Below, piece after piece: positions 1 to 8,773 of a stretch of DNA of 23,095 nt. The notes beneath the pieces are model-generated. The model did not search any database. It saw only the letters and a program-made list of their open reading frames with translations, and had not been told where the DNA came from. The stretch spans positions 1 to 23,095 of the forward strand of contig NZ_CALGYW010000156.1 of the NCBI RefSeq assembly GCF_937934665.1, in the 5' to 3' direction. The position numbers and the translations under genes were made by a program. Within the stretch, counting starts at the first letter, position 1, and each line of letters starts with the position of its first letter. The DNA comes from an uncultured Anaerococcus sp. (GTDB lineage Bacteria; Bacillota; Clostridia; Tissierellales; Peptoniphilaceae).

Positions 1-1425
1 GATATAACCATCTGCCACTAGGACCCCTATCAAATCCTTAATCTCCTTTGCATTTTTATCCTTCATAAGACCGTAGGTAGAAACCTTATCAAGATTTTTT
101 TCCCTGGCATTTTTATTTTTAGAGCCCTTTAAACAATCTACAATTGTACCTATCCCATACCTTTGATCAAGCCTATAAATTGCGGATAAGATTTTTTGAG
201 CATCAACTGTCCTATCTTCTTTTTTTATATCATCTAAGCAGTTTGAACAAAAATCGCACGCCCCCTCGTAGTCCTGGCCAAAATAATCAAGGATAAAGGC
301 CCTTAAACACTGGCTGGTATTTACATAATTTATGATTGTTTGAAGCTTTTCAAGCTGGATTCTTTTGTAGGCTAGGTTCATACTTTGATTTATAAGATGC
401 TTATTTATTATTATATCCTGGGCTGAATAAAGCAATATACAATCAGCATCCTCACCGTCACGACCAGCACGGCCTGCCTCTTGGTAGTAGGATTCCATAT
501 CTTTGGGCATATTATAGTGGATAACAAAGCTAACATTTGACTTATCTATTCCCATACCAAAGGCATTTGTAGCTACAACTAGGTCTTTTTTATCAAAGAT
601 AAAGTCTTCCTGGGCTTTTTTTCTCTCTTCTTCACTAAGACCTGCATGATATTTAGTAACCTTTAGACCTAAAGCCTTTAGGTTTCTTTCTATTTTATCA
701 ACCCTATTTCTAGTGGAAGCATAGATAATACCCGACTGACCTTGACGGCCTTCTAAATAGTCTTTCAAAAATTTTAACTTATCCTTGGGTTTTCTTACTA
801 AAAATTTGAGGTTTGGCCTATCAAAGCCTGTTACCTTTACAAAAGGGTCTTTAAGGGCGAGATTTTTTATAATATCATCCCTAACTTCCTTAGTAGCTGT
901 AGCTGTAAAGGCTGCTATTTGTAAATTTTTCCCTAGAATATCATATAAGTCTGCTATTAATTTATAAGATGGCCTGAAGTCGTGACCCCACTGGGATATA
1001 CAGTGAGCCTCATCAACTGCCACAAAGGCAAGTTTTATATCTTTTAAAAATTCTCTAAAAAACTCATTTTCTAGTCTTTCTGGCGATATGTATAAGAGTT
1101 TTATTTTGCCATCCCTTACCTCATTTAATGTATCTATATAGCTTTCATAATCAAGGCTAGAATTTATAAAGCTTGCATTTATACCGTCTTCTCTTAGGGC
1201 GTCAACCTGATCTTTCATAAGACTAATTAGGGGAGATATAACAAGGGTTAGCCCATCTTTCATAAGGGCTGGAAGCTGGTAGCATATAGACTTGCCACCC
1301 CCTGTTGGTAAAACCCCTAGGACATCCCTACCATCAAGAATATTTTCTATAATTTCTCTTTGACCCTCTCTAAAGGAGTCAAAGCCGAAATATTTTTTTA
1401 AATTTTTGCTTATTTTATCTGTCAT
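1..1425 (-). CDS. recQ: ATP-dependent DNA helicase RecQ (C-terminus cut off by window edge)
   Basis: This is a superfamily-2 3'-5' DNA helicase used in recombination and replication-fork repair. Reading leftward from the ATG at 1425, 475 codons are open to the window edge. Visible motifs are Walker A TGGGKS (residues 41-46), DEAH (138-141) followed by the RecQ aromatic loop HCISQWGHDFRP, TATAT (174-178), and motif VI QEAGRAGRDG (315-324). The zinc-binding cysteines are C373, C390, C393 and C396. The family is usually about 590-600 residues, so the winged-helix and HRDC parts are missing only because the window ends. The start matches the family N-terminus (LKKYFGFDSFREGQ), but no Shine-Dalgarno sequence precedes it: the ATG lies just after the T-run of a terminator. 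Identity is certain; how it is expressed is not clear. Confidence 0.96.
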   Translation of the reverse strand, partial: MTDKISKNLKKYFGFDSFREGQREIIENILDGRDVLGVLPTGGGKSICYQLPALMKDGLTLVISPLISLMKDQVDALREDGINASFINSSLDYESYIDTLNEVRDGKIKLLYISPERLENEFFREFLKDIKLAFVAVDEAHCISQWGHDFRPSYKLIADLYDILGKNLQIAAFTATATKEVRDDIIKNLALKDPFVKVTGFDRPNLKFLVRKPKDKLKFLKDYLEGRQGQSGIIYASTRNRVDKIERNLKALGLKVTKYHAGLSEEERKKAQEDFIFDKKDLVVATNAFGMGIDKSNVSFVIHYNMPKDMESYYQEAGRAGRDGEDADCILLYSAQDIIINKHLINQSMNLAYKRIQLEKLQTIINYVNTSQCLRAFILDYFGQDYEGACDFCSNCLDDIKKEDRTVDAQKILSAIYRLDQRYGIGTIVDCLKGSKNKNAREKNLDKVSTYGLMKDKNAKEIKDLIGVLVADGYI

Positions 1426-1433
1426 ATTATTAT

Positions 1434-1468
1434 CAAAAAAAATAATTAAGTCCTAGGACCTAATTATT
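1434..1468 (-). terminator. Rho-independent terminator between the DUF4097-like gene and recQ
   Basis: A 28-base near-palindrome (1441-1468, centre CCTAGG) is followed on the minus strand by a run of eight T. In minus-strand RNA all 13 pairs form, one as G-U; in plus-strand RNA the same position is an A-C mismatch, so the signal points leftward. The TAG stop codon of the upstream gene (1460-1462) is inside the stem. Confidence 0.75.
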
Positions 1469-2629
1469 TTCTTCCTCTATAGTAGTTTCAAGAGAATCTT
1501 CATCCGAATCATCTTCTAGACTATCTTCAGAATTTTCTTCTTTTTCCTTACGTTTCTTGTTTTCTTTTTCAGTCCTAGTTACATTTCTCTCTAGGGCATT
1601 TTCCTCGCCTTTTTTGACCTTGGTGTCGTTTGTAAGATACTCTTCATTTTCAAGGACAGCTCCCTCTCCTCTATTAAAGACTATATCTCCTATCTTGGTC
1701 CTAAGGTCAATATTGTATTTGGCCTTGTTATCAGATTGGTAGCCATCTTTGATATTCCTATAAGAAATATTTCCTAAAACAAAATTTCCTACTTCTAAGA
1801 TTGCATTTATATTATAATTGTCGATTGTGTTTTTAGACTCTACTAAAATATCTCCAGTAGATGTGGTGAAATCAAGCCTGTTTCCAAGTTTTGATTCCTT
1901 AACTATAATATCACCTGTTACTGTAGAAAGTTTGGTATTTGATAATTCACTTTTATCTAGATTTATAGATCCAGATTCGTTTTTAATAGAACCCTGGAAA
2001 AATCCATTGTTTAGGCTAATATTACCACTTTTTATCCTTAGATCGAAGTTTTTTACCTCAAGGTCATCAATTTTTACATCTCCAGCTCCAATTGTTCCCT
2101 TAATTTCTTCGATACCACCTTCTGATGGGAGGAAAATCCTTACTATAGGAATTTTATCCTTCATGTAAAGTTCCTTGCCCTCTACCTTGTTTTTTAGCTT
2201 GAGGACTCCTTCCTCAAAACTAACATCTAGCTTATAGGCATTCTCTTCTCCCCTAAATAACTCAGTATATTCTATATAAGGGTTGGTATTTGACCTTTGA
2301 ATTCTAACATCTGATGTTCCCAGGTCAAAATCTATTGACTTTATCTTATTTAGGTCAACCCTCATTATGCGGGATTGGTTGTAGGAATTTTCGTCTATTT
2401 GACTAGTTGTTGCTGCATTTTGGATAGAGTCGTTCTTTTTTGATGATATCATAAAGATTACCAACCCAATTAATACCACCCCTATTAGACCGAAAATTAA
2501 ATTCCTTTTATTAATTTCTTCTAGTCGACTAAAGGCACTTGGCCTTTCTTTCTTATGAGTCTTATTTTCTTTTTTATTTTGCTTATCTTCGATTAAATTT
2601 TCATCAATCTTAATTTTTTTATCGTCCAC
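1460..2629 (-). CDS. Membrane-anchored protein with DUF4097-like beta-repeat domain
   Basis: The N-terminus (about 45 residues) is highly charged, then one hydrophobic segment follows (about residues 48-66 counted from the GTG at 2641: LIFGLIGVVLIGLVIFMIS). The outer part has short repeated strands alternating D/N/K/G with hydrophobics (for example GAGDVKIDDLEV, KSGNISLNNG, ESGSINLDKS, STGDILVES). This spacing is typical of DUF4097/LiaF-type putative adhesin or stress-sensing domains. The last 50 residues are a very charged, disordered-looking tail of K/E/D. Two starts are possible: GTG at 2641 has no ribosome site, while GTG at 2629 has AGGTGG eight bases upstream, so I chose 2629. It overlaps the preceding membrane-protein gene, which suggests a shared role at the membrane. 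Function is unknown; the DUF4097 call rests on pattern, not on a search. Confidence 0.75.
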   Translation of the reverse strand: MDDKKIKIDENLIEDKQNKKENKTHKKERPSAFSRLEEINKRNLIFGLIGVVLIGLVIFMISSKKNDSIQNAATTSQIDENSYNQSRIMRVDLNKIKSIDFDLGTSDVRIQRSNTNPYIEYTELFRGEENAYKLDVSFEEGVLKLKNKVEGKELYMKDKIPIVRIFLPSEGGIEEIKGTIGAGDVKIDDLEVKNFDLRIKSGNISLNNGFFQGSIKNESGSINLDKSELSNTKLSTVTGDIIVKESKLGNRLDFTTSTGDILVESKNTIDNYNINAILEVGNFVLGNISYRNIKDGYQSDNKAKYNIDLRTKIGDIVFNRGEGAVLENEEYLTNDTKVKKGEENALERNVTRTEKENKKRKEKEENSEDSLEDDSDEDSLETTIEEENN

Positions 2630-3011
2630 TCTTGCCACCACCTAATTTTTCTAAAATTATAAGTCCAGATGTCAGGAAAAACAGCCATTCTATATAAAAA
2701 ACAGTCCCTTCCTTGTCCATAAAAATACTAAAGACTTTTTTTAAAAGTTCAGAAGATATTTCTCCTTGCATTAAATATTGTATCACAAAAAGCAAAGTAA
2801 ATACATTAACACTTGCAATTATTAGGTAAAAAATATTCTTACTTATAAGTAGATTATTTTTTCTTATATAAAAACTAAGTCCAAAAAGGAAGACAGATAT
2901 TACAGCTAAAAGAATCGTAAGGTAAGTATCCCTTACAAAAAATACAGCCAAGGTACAAAATATTAAAATTATAAGAGCCTTAAGCTCCTTTATTAAATCA
3001 ATTACTATCAA
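2619..3011 (-). CDS. Small multi-pass membrane protein, unknown function
   Basis: About 130 residues, mostly hydrophobic, with four likely membrane segments: ALIILIFCTLAVFFV, LTILLAVISVFLFGLSFYI, IFYLIIASVNVFTLLFVI and FYIEWLFFLTSGLIIL. Charged loops separate them. I do not recognise a family. The reading frame is open from a TTG at 3026, but the TTG at 3011 has GGGAGG seven bases upstream and overlaps the truA stop as TTGA, so it is the better start. The gene overlaps the DUF4097-like gene downstream by 11 bases. The two may form a membrane pair that happens to share the truA transcript. Confidence 0.75.
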   Translation of the reverse strand: MIVIDLIKELKALIILIFCTLAVFFVRDTYLTILLAVISVFLFGLSFYIRKNNLLISKNIFYLIIASVNVFTLLFVIQYLMQGEISSELLKKVFSIFMDKEGTVFYIEWLFFLTSGLIILEKLGGGKSGR

Positions 3012-3748
3012 TATTCTACCTCCCAAAGATAGAGACCAGCTGGGCTAAGGGCTGGGTTTGCTCGCACTTTAGACTTTGGATCAAAATAAGCTTTAAAGTC
3101 AGAAAGACTTATCTTGCCCCTTGCAAGTTCTGTTAGGCTTCCTGTCATAATCCTTACTTGGTTATGAAGAAAGCTTTCTGCCTTAAAGAAAATCTCAAGC
3201 CTAGCTTTTTCTCTTTTATAATAACAATCATCAATCCTTCTATGGGTATTGATATCAAGGTTTTTATCTTCTTTCATAAAGAGTCTAAAATCATGGTCTC
3301 CCTTAAGAACTTCTAGACCCTGACCTAGCTTATCATAATCAAATTTGTAGGTAATATTTTCCATATAAGACCTATAGATTGGGTGAGGATTTTTTTCTTG
3401 ATTAATGATATACTTATAAGTTTTCGACTTACAAGAAAACCTCGCATGAAAACCAAGGTCTACTTTTTTTGATGATAGGGCTAGGATATCTTCCGGTAAA
3501 TGAGGCTGGATGTGGTAGGCAAAACCCCTAGGACTAACAGAAGACGCTGTTAGAAAGTTTACATAAAAACTTCTAGCGTGGACTCCTCTATCTGTCCTCC
3601 CACATGCTATTATCCTATTATCCTCACCAGTTACCTCATGGATGGCTTTTTTTATCTCGTCCTCAACTGTCCTTTGGTCTATCTGATATTGGTAACCCTT
3701 AAAATCCCTGCCATCAAAGGCAAGTTCTACTAGCACGTTTTTTATCAT
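3008..3748 (-). CDS. truA: tRNA pseudouridine(38-40) synthase TruA
   Basis: TruA converts uridines 38-40 of the tRNA anticodon stem-loop to pseudouridine. The catalytic motif ACGRTDRGVHA is present, with the nucleophilic aspartate at about residue 53. Other family landmarks are KTYKYII, FLHNQVRIM and the C-terminal SPAGLYLWEVEY. The frame is open 20 codons further upstream (to 3808), but those residues are not family-like. The ATG at 3748 overlaps the ecfT stop codon as ATGA, giving the usual length of about 246 residues. No good ribosome site precedes this ATG, so translation probably depends on ribosomes finishing ecfT. The ecfA1-ecfA2-ecfT-truA order is common in Firmicutes. Confidence 0.97.
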   Translation of the reverse strand: MIKNVLVELAFDGRDFKGYQYQIDQRTVEDEIKKAIHEVTGEDNRIIACGRTDRGVHARSFYVNFLTASSVSPRGFAYHIQPHLPEDILALSSKKVDLGFHARFSCKSKTYKYIINQEKNPHPIYRSYMENITYKFDYDKLGQGLEVLKGDHDFRLFMKEDKNLDINTHRRIDDCYYKREKARLEIFFKAESFLHNQVRIMTGSLTELARGKISLSDFKAYFDPKSKVRANPALSPAGLYLWEVEY

Positions 3749-4539
3749 ACAAAATACAGAACAATTATCACTAGACAGAAAATTGCAAATCCAATTATAG
3801 AAATCCAATCTTTTTTGTACATGTGAATTTCATTTAGCTTTGTTCTTTCTTCGCCTATCCTATAGAGTCTTGCTTCCATAGCTGTTGCAAGATCTCCTGA
3901 TCTTTTTAGGGCATTTATAAATAAAGGAACTAAAAGTGGGATCATGGATACTGCCCTATCTATGATATTTCCTGATTCAAAGTCAGCGCCCCTTGCCATT
4001 TGGGCCATCTTTATCTTGTTTGCTTCATCAAATAAAGTTGGGATAAACCTTAGGGAAATAGAAATCATCATGGCAAGCTCACCTGCTGGAAAACCAAATC
4101 TCTTAAGAGGTGTAAATAGTTTTTCAAGACCATAGGTTAGCTCCATGGGACTTGTGGTGTAGGTAAGGATTGATGTTGAAAGAATGATTAAAACCAACCT
4201 TAAAATAGTAAAGGCGGTCCTATACACACCTTCTTCTGTAATAGAAAATTTCCATATGGTAAAAATTTCCTTACCTGGTGTTGTAATTAAGTTAATTATC
4301 CCAGTAAGAACAATTATAAAAACCAAGGGCTTAAGCGATTTTAAGATAGCCTTAAAAGGTATCTTTGCTACTACCAACATTATAACCAAAAGGGCAACAA
4401 AGGGAATATAAGTCACAAAGTCCTTTACAAAAAATATGGTAATTATATATAAAAATACTCCTACAATTTTTACCCTAGGATCAAGCTTATGGATAAAACT
4501 ATCAAAAGGTAGGTATTGACCTATTGTTATATTAGCCAT
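3745..4539 (-). CDS. ecfT: ECF transporter transmembrane component EcfT
   Basis: This is the membrane scaffold of the energy-coupling factor vitamin/micronutrient transporters; it links the two ATPases to interchangeable substrate-binding S proteins. The 264-residue protein has several hydrophobic helices between residues 26 and 210 and ends in another (about 244-264). It carries the two short coupling motifs typical of EcfT: MARGAD (181-186) and EARLYR (222-227). The N-terminus SFIHKLDPRVKI is characteristic. The ATG at 4539 has AGGAGG five bases upstream, inside the end of ecfA2, and the genes overlap by 8 bases. No S component is encoded in the window, so the substrate cannot be told. Confidence 0.95.
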   Translation of the reverse strand: MANITIGQYLPFDSFIHKLDPRVKIVGVFLYIITIFFVKDFVTYIPFVALLVIMLVVAKIPFKAILKSLKPLVFIIVLTGIINLITTPGKEIFTIWKFSITEEGVYRTAFTILRLVLIILSTSILTYTTSPMELTYGLEKLFTPLKRFGFPAGELAMMISISLRFIPTLFDEANKIKMAQMARGADFESGNIIDRAVSMIPLLVPLFINALKRSGDLATAMEARLYRIGEERTKLNEIHMYKKDWISIIGFAIFCLVIIVLYFV

Positions 4540-5389
4540 TTTCTCCTCCTAGGTGTTTGTAAAGTTCTTCTATAGCTCCGTCAACTGTGTAAATCTTCTC
4601 ATCTACATCCGGGTTTTGCTTTTTGTAGGCTCTCATAAACTTGGTTATTTGGGGTACATCAAGACCTATGGTATCAAGGTCTACAGATGTAAATGTATCA
4701 AAGGTAGACTTGTCTGAATAAACTTCTCCACCATTCATAACTATTACCCTATCAACGTATTCAGCTACGTCTTCCATAGAGTGGCTTACAAGGACAATTG
4801 TTAGTTCGTCATCTGCCTTATAAATTTTCATAAGTTCATTAAAAATTTCTTCCCTACCAATTGGGTCAAGGCCTGCTGTCAGCTCATCAAGGACTAAAAC
4901 CTTTGGATTCATTGATAAAATCCCTGCTACAGCTACCCTTCTTTGTTGACCACCTGAGATTTCAAAGGGTGAAACATCCTTGTAGGTCTCGTAGTCTAGA
5001 CCGACTTTTCCCATGGCAGATTTTGCCCTTTTATCTATCTCGTCATCCTTTAGGCCCATATTTTTAGGACCAAAGGCTATGTCTTTGGCTATAGTTTCTT
5101 CAAATAATTGATTTTCTGGGTATTGAAAGACAAGTCCTACCTTAAATCTGGCAGCCTTTCTCTTGCTCTTTTCCTTAGAATTTACCCCGTCAATTATAAC
5201 ATCTCCGTTTGTTGGAATTAAAAGACCATTTAAAAGCTGGACTAGGGTAGATTTACCCGATCCAGTCTGTCCTATAAGGCCGATTATTTCCTTGCTATTT
5301 ATTTCTACATTTATATCCTTAAGGGCATAGACCTCGTTAGGTAGGCCCTCATTGTAGATATAATCAACGTCTTTTATTTCTATTTTCAT
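4532..5389 (-). CDS. ecfA2: ECF transporter ATPase EcfA2
   Basis: This is one of the paired ABC ATPases that drive ECF-type uptake. Walker A is GQTGSGKST (40-48), the Q-loop is VFQYPENQ (87-94), the signature is ISGGQQRR (144-151), and Walker B is VLVLDELTAGLDP (164-176). The H-loop is SHSMED. The signature starts with I instead of the usual L, a minor variant. Length (285) is normal for EcfA2. The ATG overlaps the TGA of ecfA1 (TTATGA), and ecfT overlaps its own 3' end, so the three subunits are translationally linked. Assignment as A2, not A1, rests on gene order and on the N-terminus, and is likely but not proven. Confidence 0.93.
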   Translation of the reverse strand: MKIEIKDVDYIYNEGLPNEVYALKDINVEINSKEIIGLIGQTGSGKSTLVQLLNGLLIPTNGDVIIDGVNSKEKSKRKAARFKVGLVFQYPENQLFEETIAKDIAFGPKNMGLKDDEIDKRAKSAMGKVGLDYETYKDVSPFEISGGQQRRVAVAGILSMNPKVLVLDELTAGLDPIGREEIFNELMKIYKADDELTIVLVSHSMEDVAEYVDRVIVMNGGEVYSDKSTFDTFTSVDLDTIGLDVPQITKFMRAYKKQNPDVDEKIYTVDGAIEELYKHLGGENG

Positions 5390-6210
5390 AAGCTTTCTAA
5401 AAACTCCTCAACAGTTAGGGGAAGTCTGTCAAATTTTATTCCTTTTTGTCTAAGACCGTAGGCCACTTCTGTTACCTGAGGTACAGCAAGACCTAGGTCT
5501 TTCATCTTCTCAACTTGGGAGAAAACTTCCCTGCTATTTCCTTCCAGAGCTTTTTTGCCATTATCTAAAACTACGATTTTATCGGCAAGGACAGCCTCTT
5601 CCATGTAATGGGTGATGTAAATTATTGTCTTATTGTAGTCCTTATTCAAACTTTTGATAAGTTCTATTACATCCTTCCTACCTTGGGGATCTAGCATGGC
5701 TGTTGGCTCATCAAAGATTATATAGTCTGATAGCATAGCAATCACCCCTGCTATAGATACTCTTTGTTTTTGGCCACCAGATAGGTTCGATGGATTTCTG
5801 TGTTTAAAATCTGTCATACCTACCTGCTCTATAGCCCTATCTACCCTTTCTCTAAGCTCGGGATGCTCTACTCTTAAGTTTTCTGGTCCAAAGGCTACTT
5901 CTTCTTCAACTGTAGTTGCTACCATTTGATTATCTGGATTTTGAAAAACCATGGAACATTTTTTTCTTATGTCCCACTCGCTTCCCTCATCTGAGCTTGA
6001 TATACCATCAACTAAGATTTCTCCCTTAGTTGGTTTTATCTGAGCATTTAAAAGTTTGCCCATAGTAGATTTGCCGGACCCATTGTGGCCTAAAATAGCC
6101 ACAAATTCCCCCTTATTTATTTCTATGGATATATCATCCAGGGCAGTTTTGCCCTCGCCATCCTCGTTAAGACTTGGATAGGTATAGGTTACATTCTTTA
6201 TCTCAATCAT
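5386..6210 (-). CDS. ecfA1: ECF transporter ATPase EcfA1
   Basis: This is the first ATPase of the ECF module. Walker A is GHNGSGKST (41-49), the Q-loop is VFQNPDNQ (88-95), the signature is LSGGQKQR (143-150), Walker B is YIIFDEPTAMLDP (163-175), and the H-loop is THYMEEA. The N-terminus MIEIKNVTYTYP and the length of 274 residues fit the family. The ATG at 6210 has AGGAAA upstream and lies only 9 bases after the L,D-transpeptidase stop, so the ECF genes are probably read from the same transcript as the cell-wall gene before them. The protein pairs with EcfA2 on the cytoplasmic side of EcfT. Confidence 0.94.
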   Translation of the reverse strand: MIEIKNVTYTYPSLNEDGEGKTALDDISIEINKGEFVAILGHNGSGKSTMGKLLNAQIKPTKGEILVDGISSSDEGSEWDIRKKCSMVFQNPDNQMVATTVEEEVAFGPENLRVEHPELRERVDRAIEQVGMTDFKHRNPSNLSGGQKQRVSIAGVIAMLSDYIIFDEPTAMLDPQGRKDVIELIKSLNKDYNKTIIYITHYMEEAVLADKIVVLDNGKKALEGNSREVFSQVEKMKDLGLAVPQVTEVAYGLRQKGIKFDRLPLTVEEFLESL

Positions 6211-6219
6211 TTTTATTTC

Positions 6220-7665
6220 CTAATAGCTCATAGCTGGGCTGTTACTTGTGCTTGATTCGTAAACTACTACTGGAGCTCCGTGAGGAACAAGTTCAAAGAG
6301 TTTACCTGCCATAGCTGGTGGCATATTTAAGCAACCGTGGCTACCATTTGAGTAGTAAATATTTCCACCAAAACCACCTCTCCAAGGTGCATCGTGGAAG
6401 CCTTCTCCATCCCAACCAATTGGCATCCAGTATTTAACAGGGGTTGCATATCTTGATCCATCAAAACTATCCCCTCTTAGGGTTGTATTAGGTGTTTTTG
6501 ATAGAATTGAACCAACACCAACATTGGTTGCCCACTGGGTAGTATTTGGCATACCTGTTACTATAGAAGTTTCTAGAGCAACTTCCCCATCTAGATATAG
6601 CCACATATATTGACGGGAAACATCTACTTCTACATAGGTAGAACCTAGATCAGTTCCATCATCTTCTCTTCTAAAGCCTACTCTTTCATAGACAGGTTCT
6701 ATATCTCCTGACTTTCTCGTATTTACAAGCTCATATACCTTATCAACTGTTGCTGGCACATCTAGGATAAAACCGTAAACACCTGGATTTACAGTGATCT
6801 TACCTATGCCTGTTGCATTGAAGGTCCTATTTTTGCCGTAGGTATCAGTTTGATCTGCTATATCATCTACATAGGCTGTTAGTTTATCATAGTTAAGTTC
6901 AAAACTACCCTTATCGTTATCGAACATATCGATTAACTCTTCACCTTCAAGTTTAAAGTCAAAACCATTAAAATTAAAACCGATTTTCATATTTTCGATT
7001 GTTTTCCCATCTTCTAGGAGCTTAGCAAGTTCTTTAGAGTTGTTTTTAACTGTTGGATTTATATAGTCATCCTCTTCTAGGACAATTTCTTCTTTGTGGT
7101 TATAGATAGCATCCTTGACCTTTTTGTTAAGTTTGCCGTAGTCGATTTTATTGCCCATCTCTTCTGGGATTATCTTAAATTCTCCACCCTCATATTTAAG
7201 GCTAGCATTTACAGGCTCCTTTATCTTGGCTAGGAGGGCTTGGCCCCTAAGGTTTTTATCAAGCTTTTCTTCATCATATTTTACATTGTAGTCAAAGGTA
7301 AAATCATCGTTTGCTATATTTAAAAAGGCAAGTGGCCACTTGAATGGATTTTGATCTATAGATGCTGACTTTGGAATGCTTGCACTATAGTCAAAATCTT
7401 TTAGGTCAAGGCTTGCTTTTCTTTCATCTCTTCCTATTATATCAATTGTAAAAGGTTCTGATGGTTTTCTAAGAGCCTCTTCCTTTGATGCATAAGAAAT
7501 ATTTCTTCCATTTACTTGGGTATTTGGAAGGGCTATGAAACTAAATATTACTGTAACTATTAAATAAATTGCTATTATTATAAGAAGCGCTAGGGTAAGT
7601 CCCCTACCCTTCCTTTTATTACTTTCTTCGGTTATGACGTCCTCCTTAGTCTGGTCTCTTGCCAA
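6220..7665 (-). CDS. L,D-transpeptidase with YkuD catalytic domain and peptidoglycan-binding-like region
   Basis: Enzymes of this type make 3-3 peptidoglycan cross-links or attach proteins to peptidoglycan outside the membrane. One N-terminal membrane segment (about residues 23-45) anchors it. Residues about 60-330 resemble the PG_binding_4 type region that precedes YkuD domains in Gram-positive enzymes. The C-terminal YkuD domain carries the active-site motif SHGCLNMP (442-449) with catalytic Cys445. The start is uncertain. A TTG at 7665 has no ribosome site and lies inside the preceding gene. A perfect AAGGAGG (7641-7647) sits just after that gene's stop but is followed at normal spacing by ATA (7635), not a usual start codon. 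Function is clear; the exact N-terminus is not. Confidence 0.92.
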   Translation of the reverse strand: MARDQTKEDVITEESNKRKGRGLTLALLIIIAIYLIVTVIFSFIALPNTQVNGRNISYASKEEALRKPSEPFTIDIIGRDERKASLDLKDFDYSASIPKSASIDQNPFKWPLAFLNIANDDFTFDYNVKYDEEKLDKNLRGQALLAKIKEPVNASLKYEGGEFKIIPEEMGNKIDYGKLNKKVKDAIYNHKEEIVLEEDDYINPTVKNNSKELAKLLEDGKTIENMKIGFNFNGFDFKLEGEELIDMFDNDKGSFELNYDKLTAYVDDIADQTDTYGKNRTFNATGIGKITVNPGVYGFILDVPATVDKVYELVNTRKSGDIEPVYERVGFRREDDGTDLGSTYVEVDVSRQYMWLYLDGEVALETSIVTGMPNTTQWATNVGVGSILSKTPNTTLRGDSFDGSRYATPVKYWMPIGWDGEGFHDAPWRGGFGGNIYYSNGSHGCLNMPPAMAGKLFELVPHGAPVVVYESSTSNSPAMSY

Positions 7666-8767
7666 AATATTGGTAAAAATCTACCTTTTGACCACCATTG
7701 TATAATTTTCTTTTCTTAGATAATTTTCTCTTAAATTTCCTATCAAACTTTTCGTCCACTGTTATAAAGTAAAGTGACCAGGTATCTAACTTAGCTAATT
7801 TGCTATTTATTTTATTATAAATATCAGCTAGGTCTGTCTCTGATAACCTCATCCCATAAGGTGGATTTGAAATAAAGACCCCGTAATCATCGGCTATTGC
7901 AACTTGCCCAAAATCTCTAGTTATAAAGGAAATATCTTCCTCAACCCCAGCATTTATAGCATTTTGCTTAGCAAGGGTGATTGCCCTTCCGGATATATCA
8001 GCTCCTAGGATATTTAACTTTTTAGAATAGTCGATTTTTTCCATAGCTTCTTTTTTACTATCCTTAAAGTATTTTGGATCTATAAACTTAAACTTGGTAA
8101 AATCAAAGTCCCTGTCAATACCAGGTGCTATGTTGCGGGCAATCCTTGCAGCTTCTATAAGTATTGTGCCTGAGCCACAAAATCCATCAAATAAGAACCT
8201 ATCAGGATTATAAAAAGAAAGGTCTACCAGGGCTGCTGCGAGATTTTCCCTAAGGGGTGCCTTTACGCTTCCCTCCCTGTAGCCTCTTTTGTGAAGACCC
8301 TCGCCTGATGTATCCAGGCATATCCTAGCTGTGTTTTTATCAAGCATTACTTCTATCTTGACCCTTTCACCAGTTTTTTCAAAAAAAGACCTATGATAGG
8401 TGGCTTTTAATTTATCTATTATAGCTTTTTCGCTAATAGATTGGATGGATCTTAGAGAAAATAATTTTGACTTATAAGTCCTTGCATTTACCAAAAAATT
8501 GCTATCTTCATTAAGGATATCCTGCCAGGCTATTTTATTTACATTTTCAAAAAGCTCTTCAAAATCCATAGCCTTAAAACTCGCTAGTTCTAGGTAGACC
8601 CTGTCGGCATGCTTTAAGTTTGTATTTAATTTTGCTAGGTCGGATAAGTCGCCTTCTAGGCAAACTAGTCCATCACTTACTTTATAGTCCTTATAGCCCA
8701 TGTCTTTAAGTTGAAACTTAACCAGGCTTTCTAGACCAAAGCTTGTTGTAATTAGTATTTTTTCCAT
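7646..8767 (-). CDS. THUMP-domain class I SAM-dependent RNA methyltransferase (RlmL/YpsC type)
   Basis: Predicted to methylate a guanine base (N2) in 23S rRNA, as RlmL does in E. coli. The 373 residues comprise an N-terminal THUMP region (about 1-160, beginning ILITTSFGLE) and a Rossmann methyltransferase domain. Motif I is FDGFCGSGT (193-201) and the catalytic motif is NPPYG (301-305), with the basic tail KRKLSKKRK near the end. Its length matches the short Gram-positive form (YpsC), without the RlmK fusion found in enterics. The ATG at 8767 gives the family N-terminus but no ribosome site precedes it; a TATAAT lies six bases upstream. The stop overlaps the possible TTG start of the L,D-transpeptidase. 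Exact target site is inferred. Confidence 0.9.
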   Translation of the reverse strand: MEKILITTSFGLESLVKFQLKDMGYKDYKVSDGLVCLEGDLSDLAKLNTNLKHADRVYLELASFKAMDFEELFENVNKIAWQDILNEDSNFLVNARTYKSKLFSLRSIQSISEKAIIDKLKATYHRSFFEKTGERVKIEVMLDKNTARICLDTSGEGLHKRGYREGSVKAPLRENLAAALVDLSFYNPDRFLFDGFCGSGTILIEAARIARNIAPGIDRDFDFTKFKFIDPKYFKDSKKEAMEKIDYSKKLNILGADISGRAITLAKQNAINAGVEEDISFITRDFGQVAIADDYGVFISNPPYGMRLSETDLADIYNKINSKLAKLDTWSLYFITVDEKFDRKFKRKLSKKRKLYNGGQKVDFYQYFGKRPD

Positions 8768-8773
8768 AATGAT

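Noticed and set aside
1818..2168. Open plus-strand frame of 116 codons opposite the DUF4097-like gene
   Set aside because: Lies wholly inside a better-supported gene, with no ribosome site and a composition expected from the complement of repeated charged codons.
3749..3808. Longer TruA with 20 extra N-terminal residues
   Set aside because: These codons overlap the last helix of ecfT, are not TruA-like, and the ATGA junction at 3745-3748 gives the normal family start.
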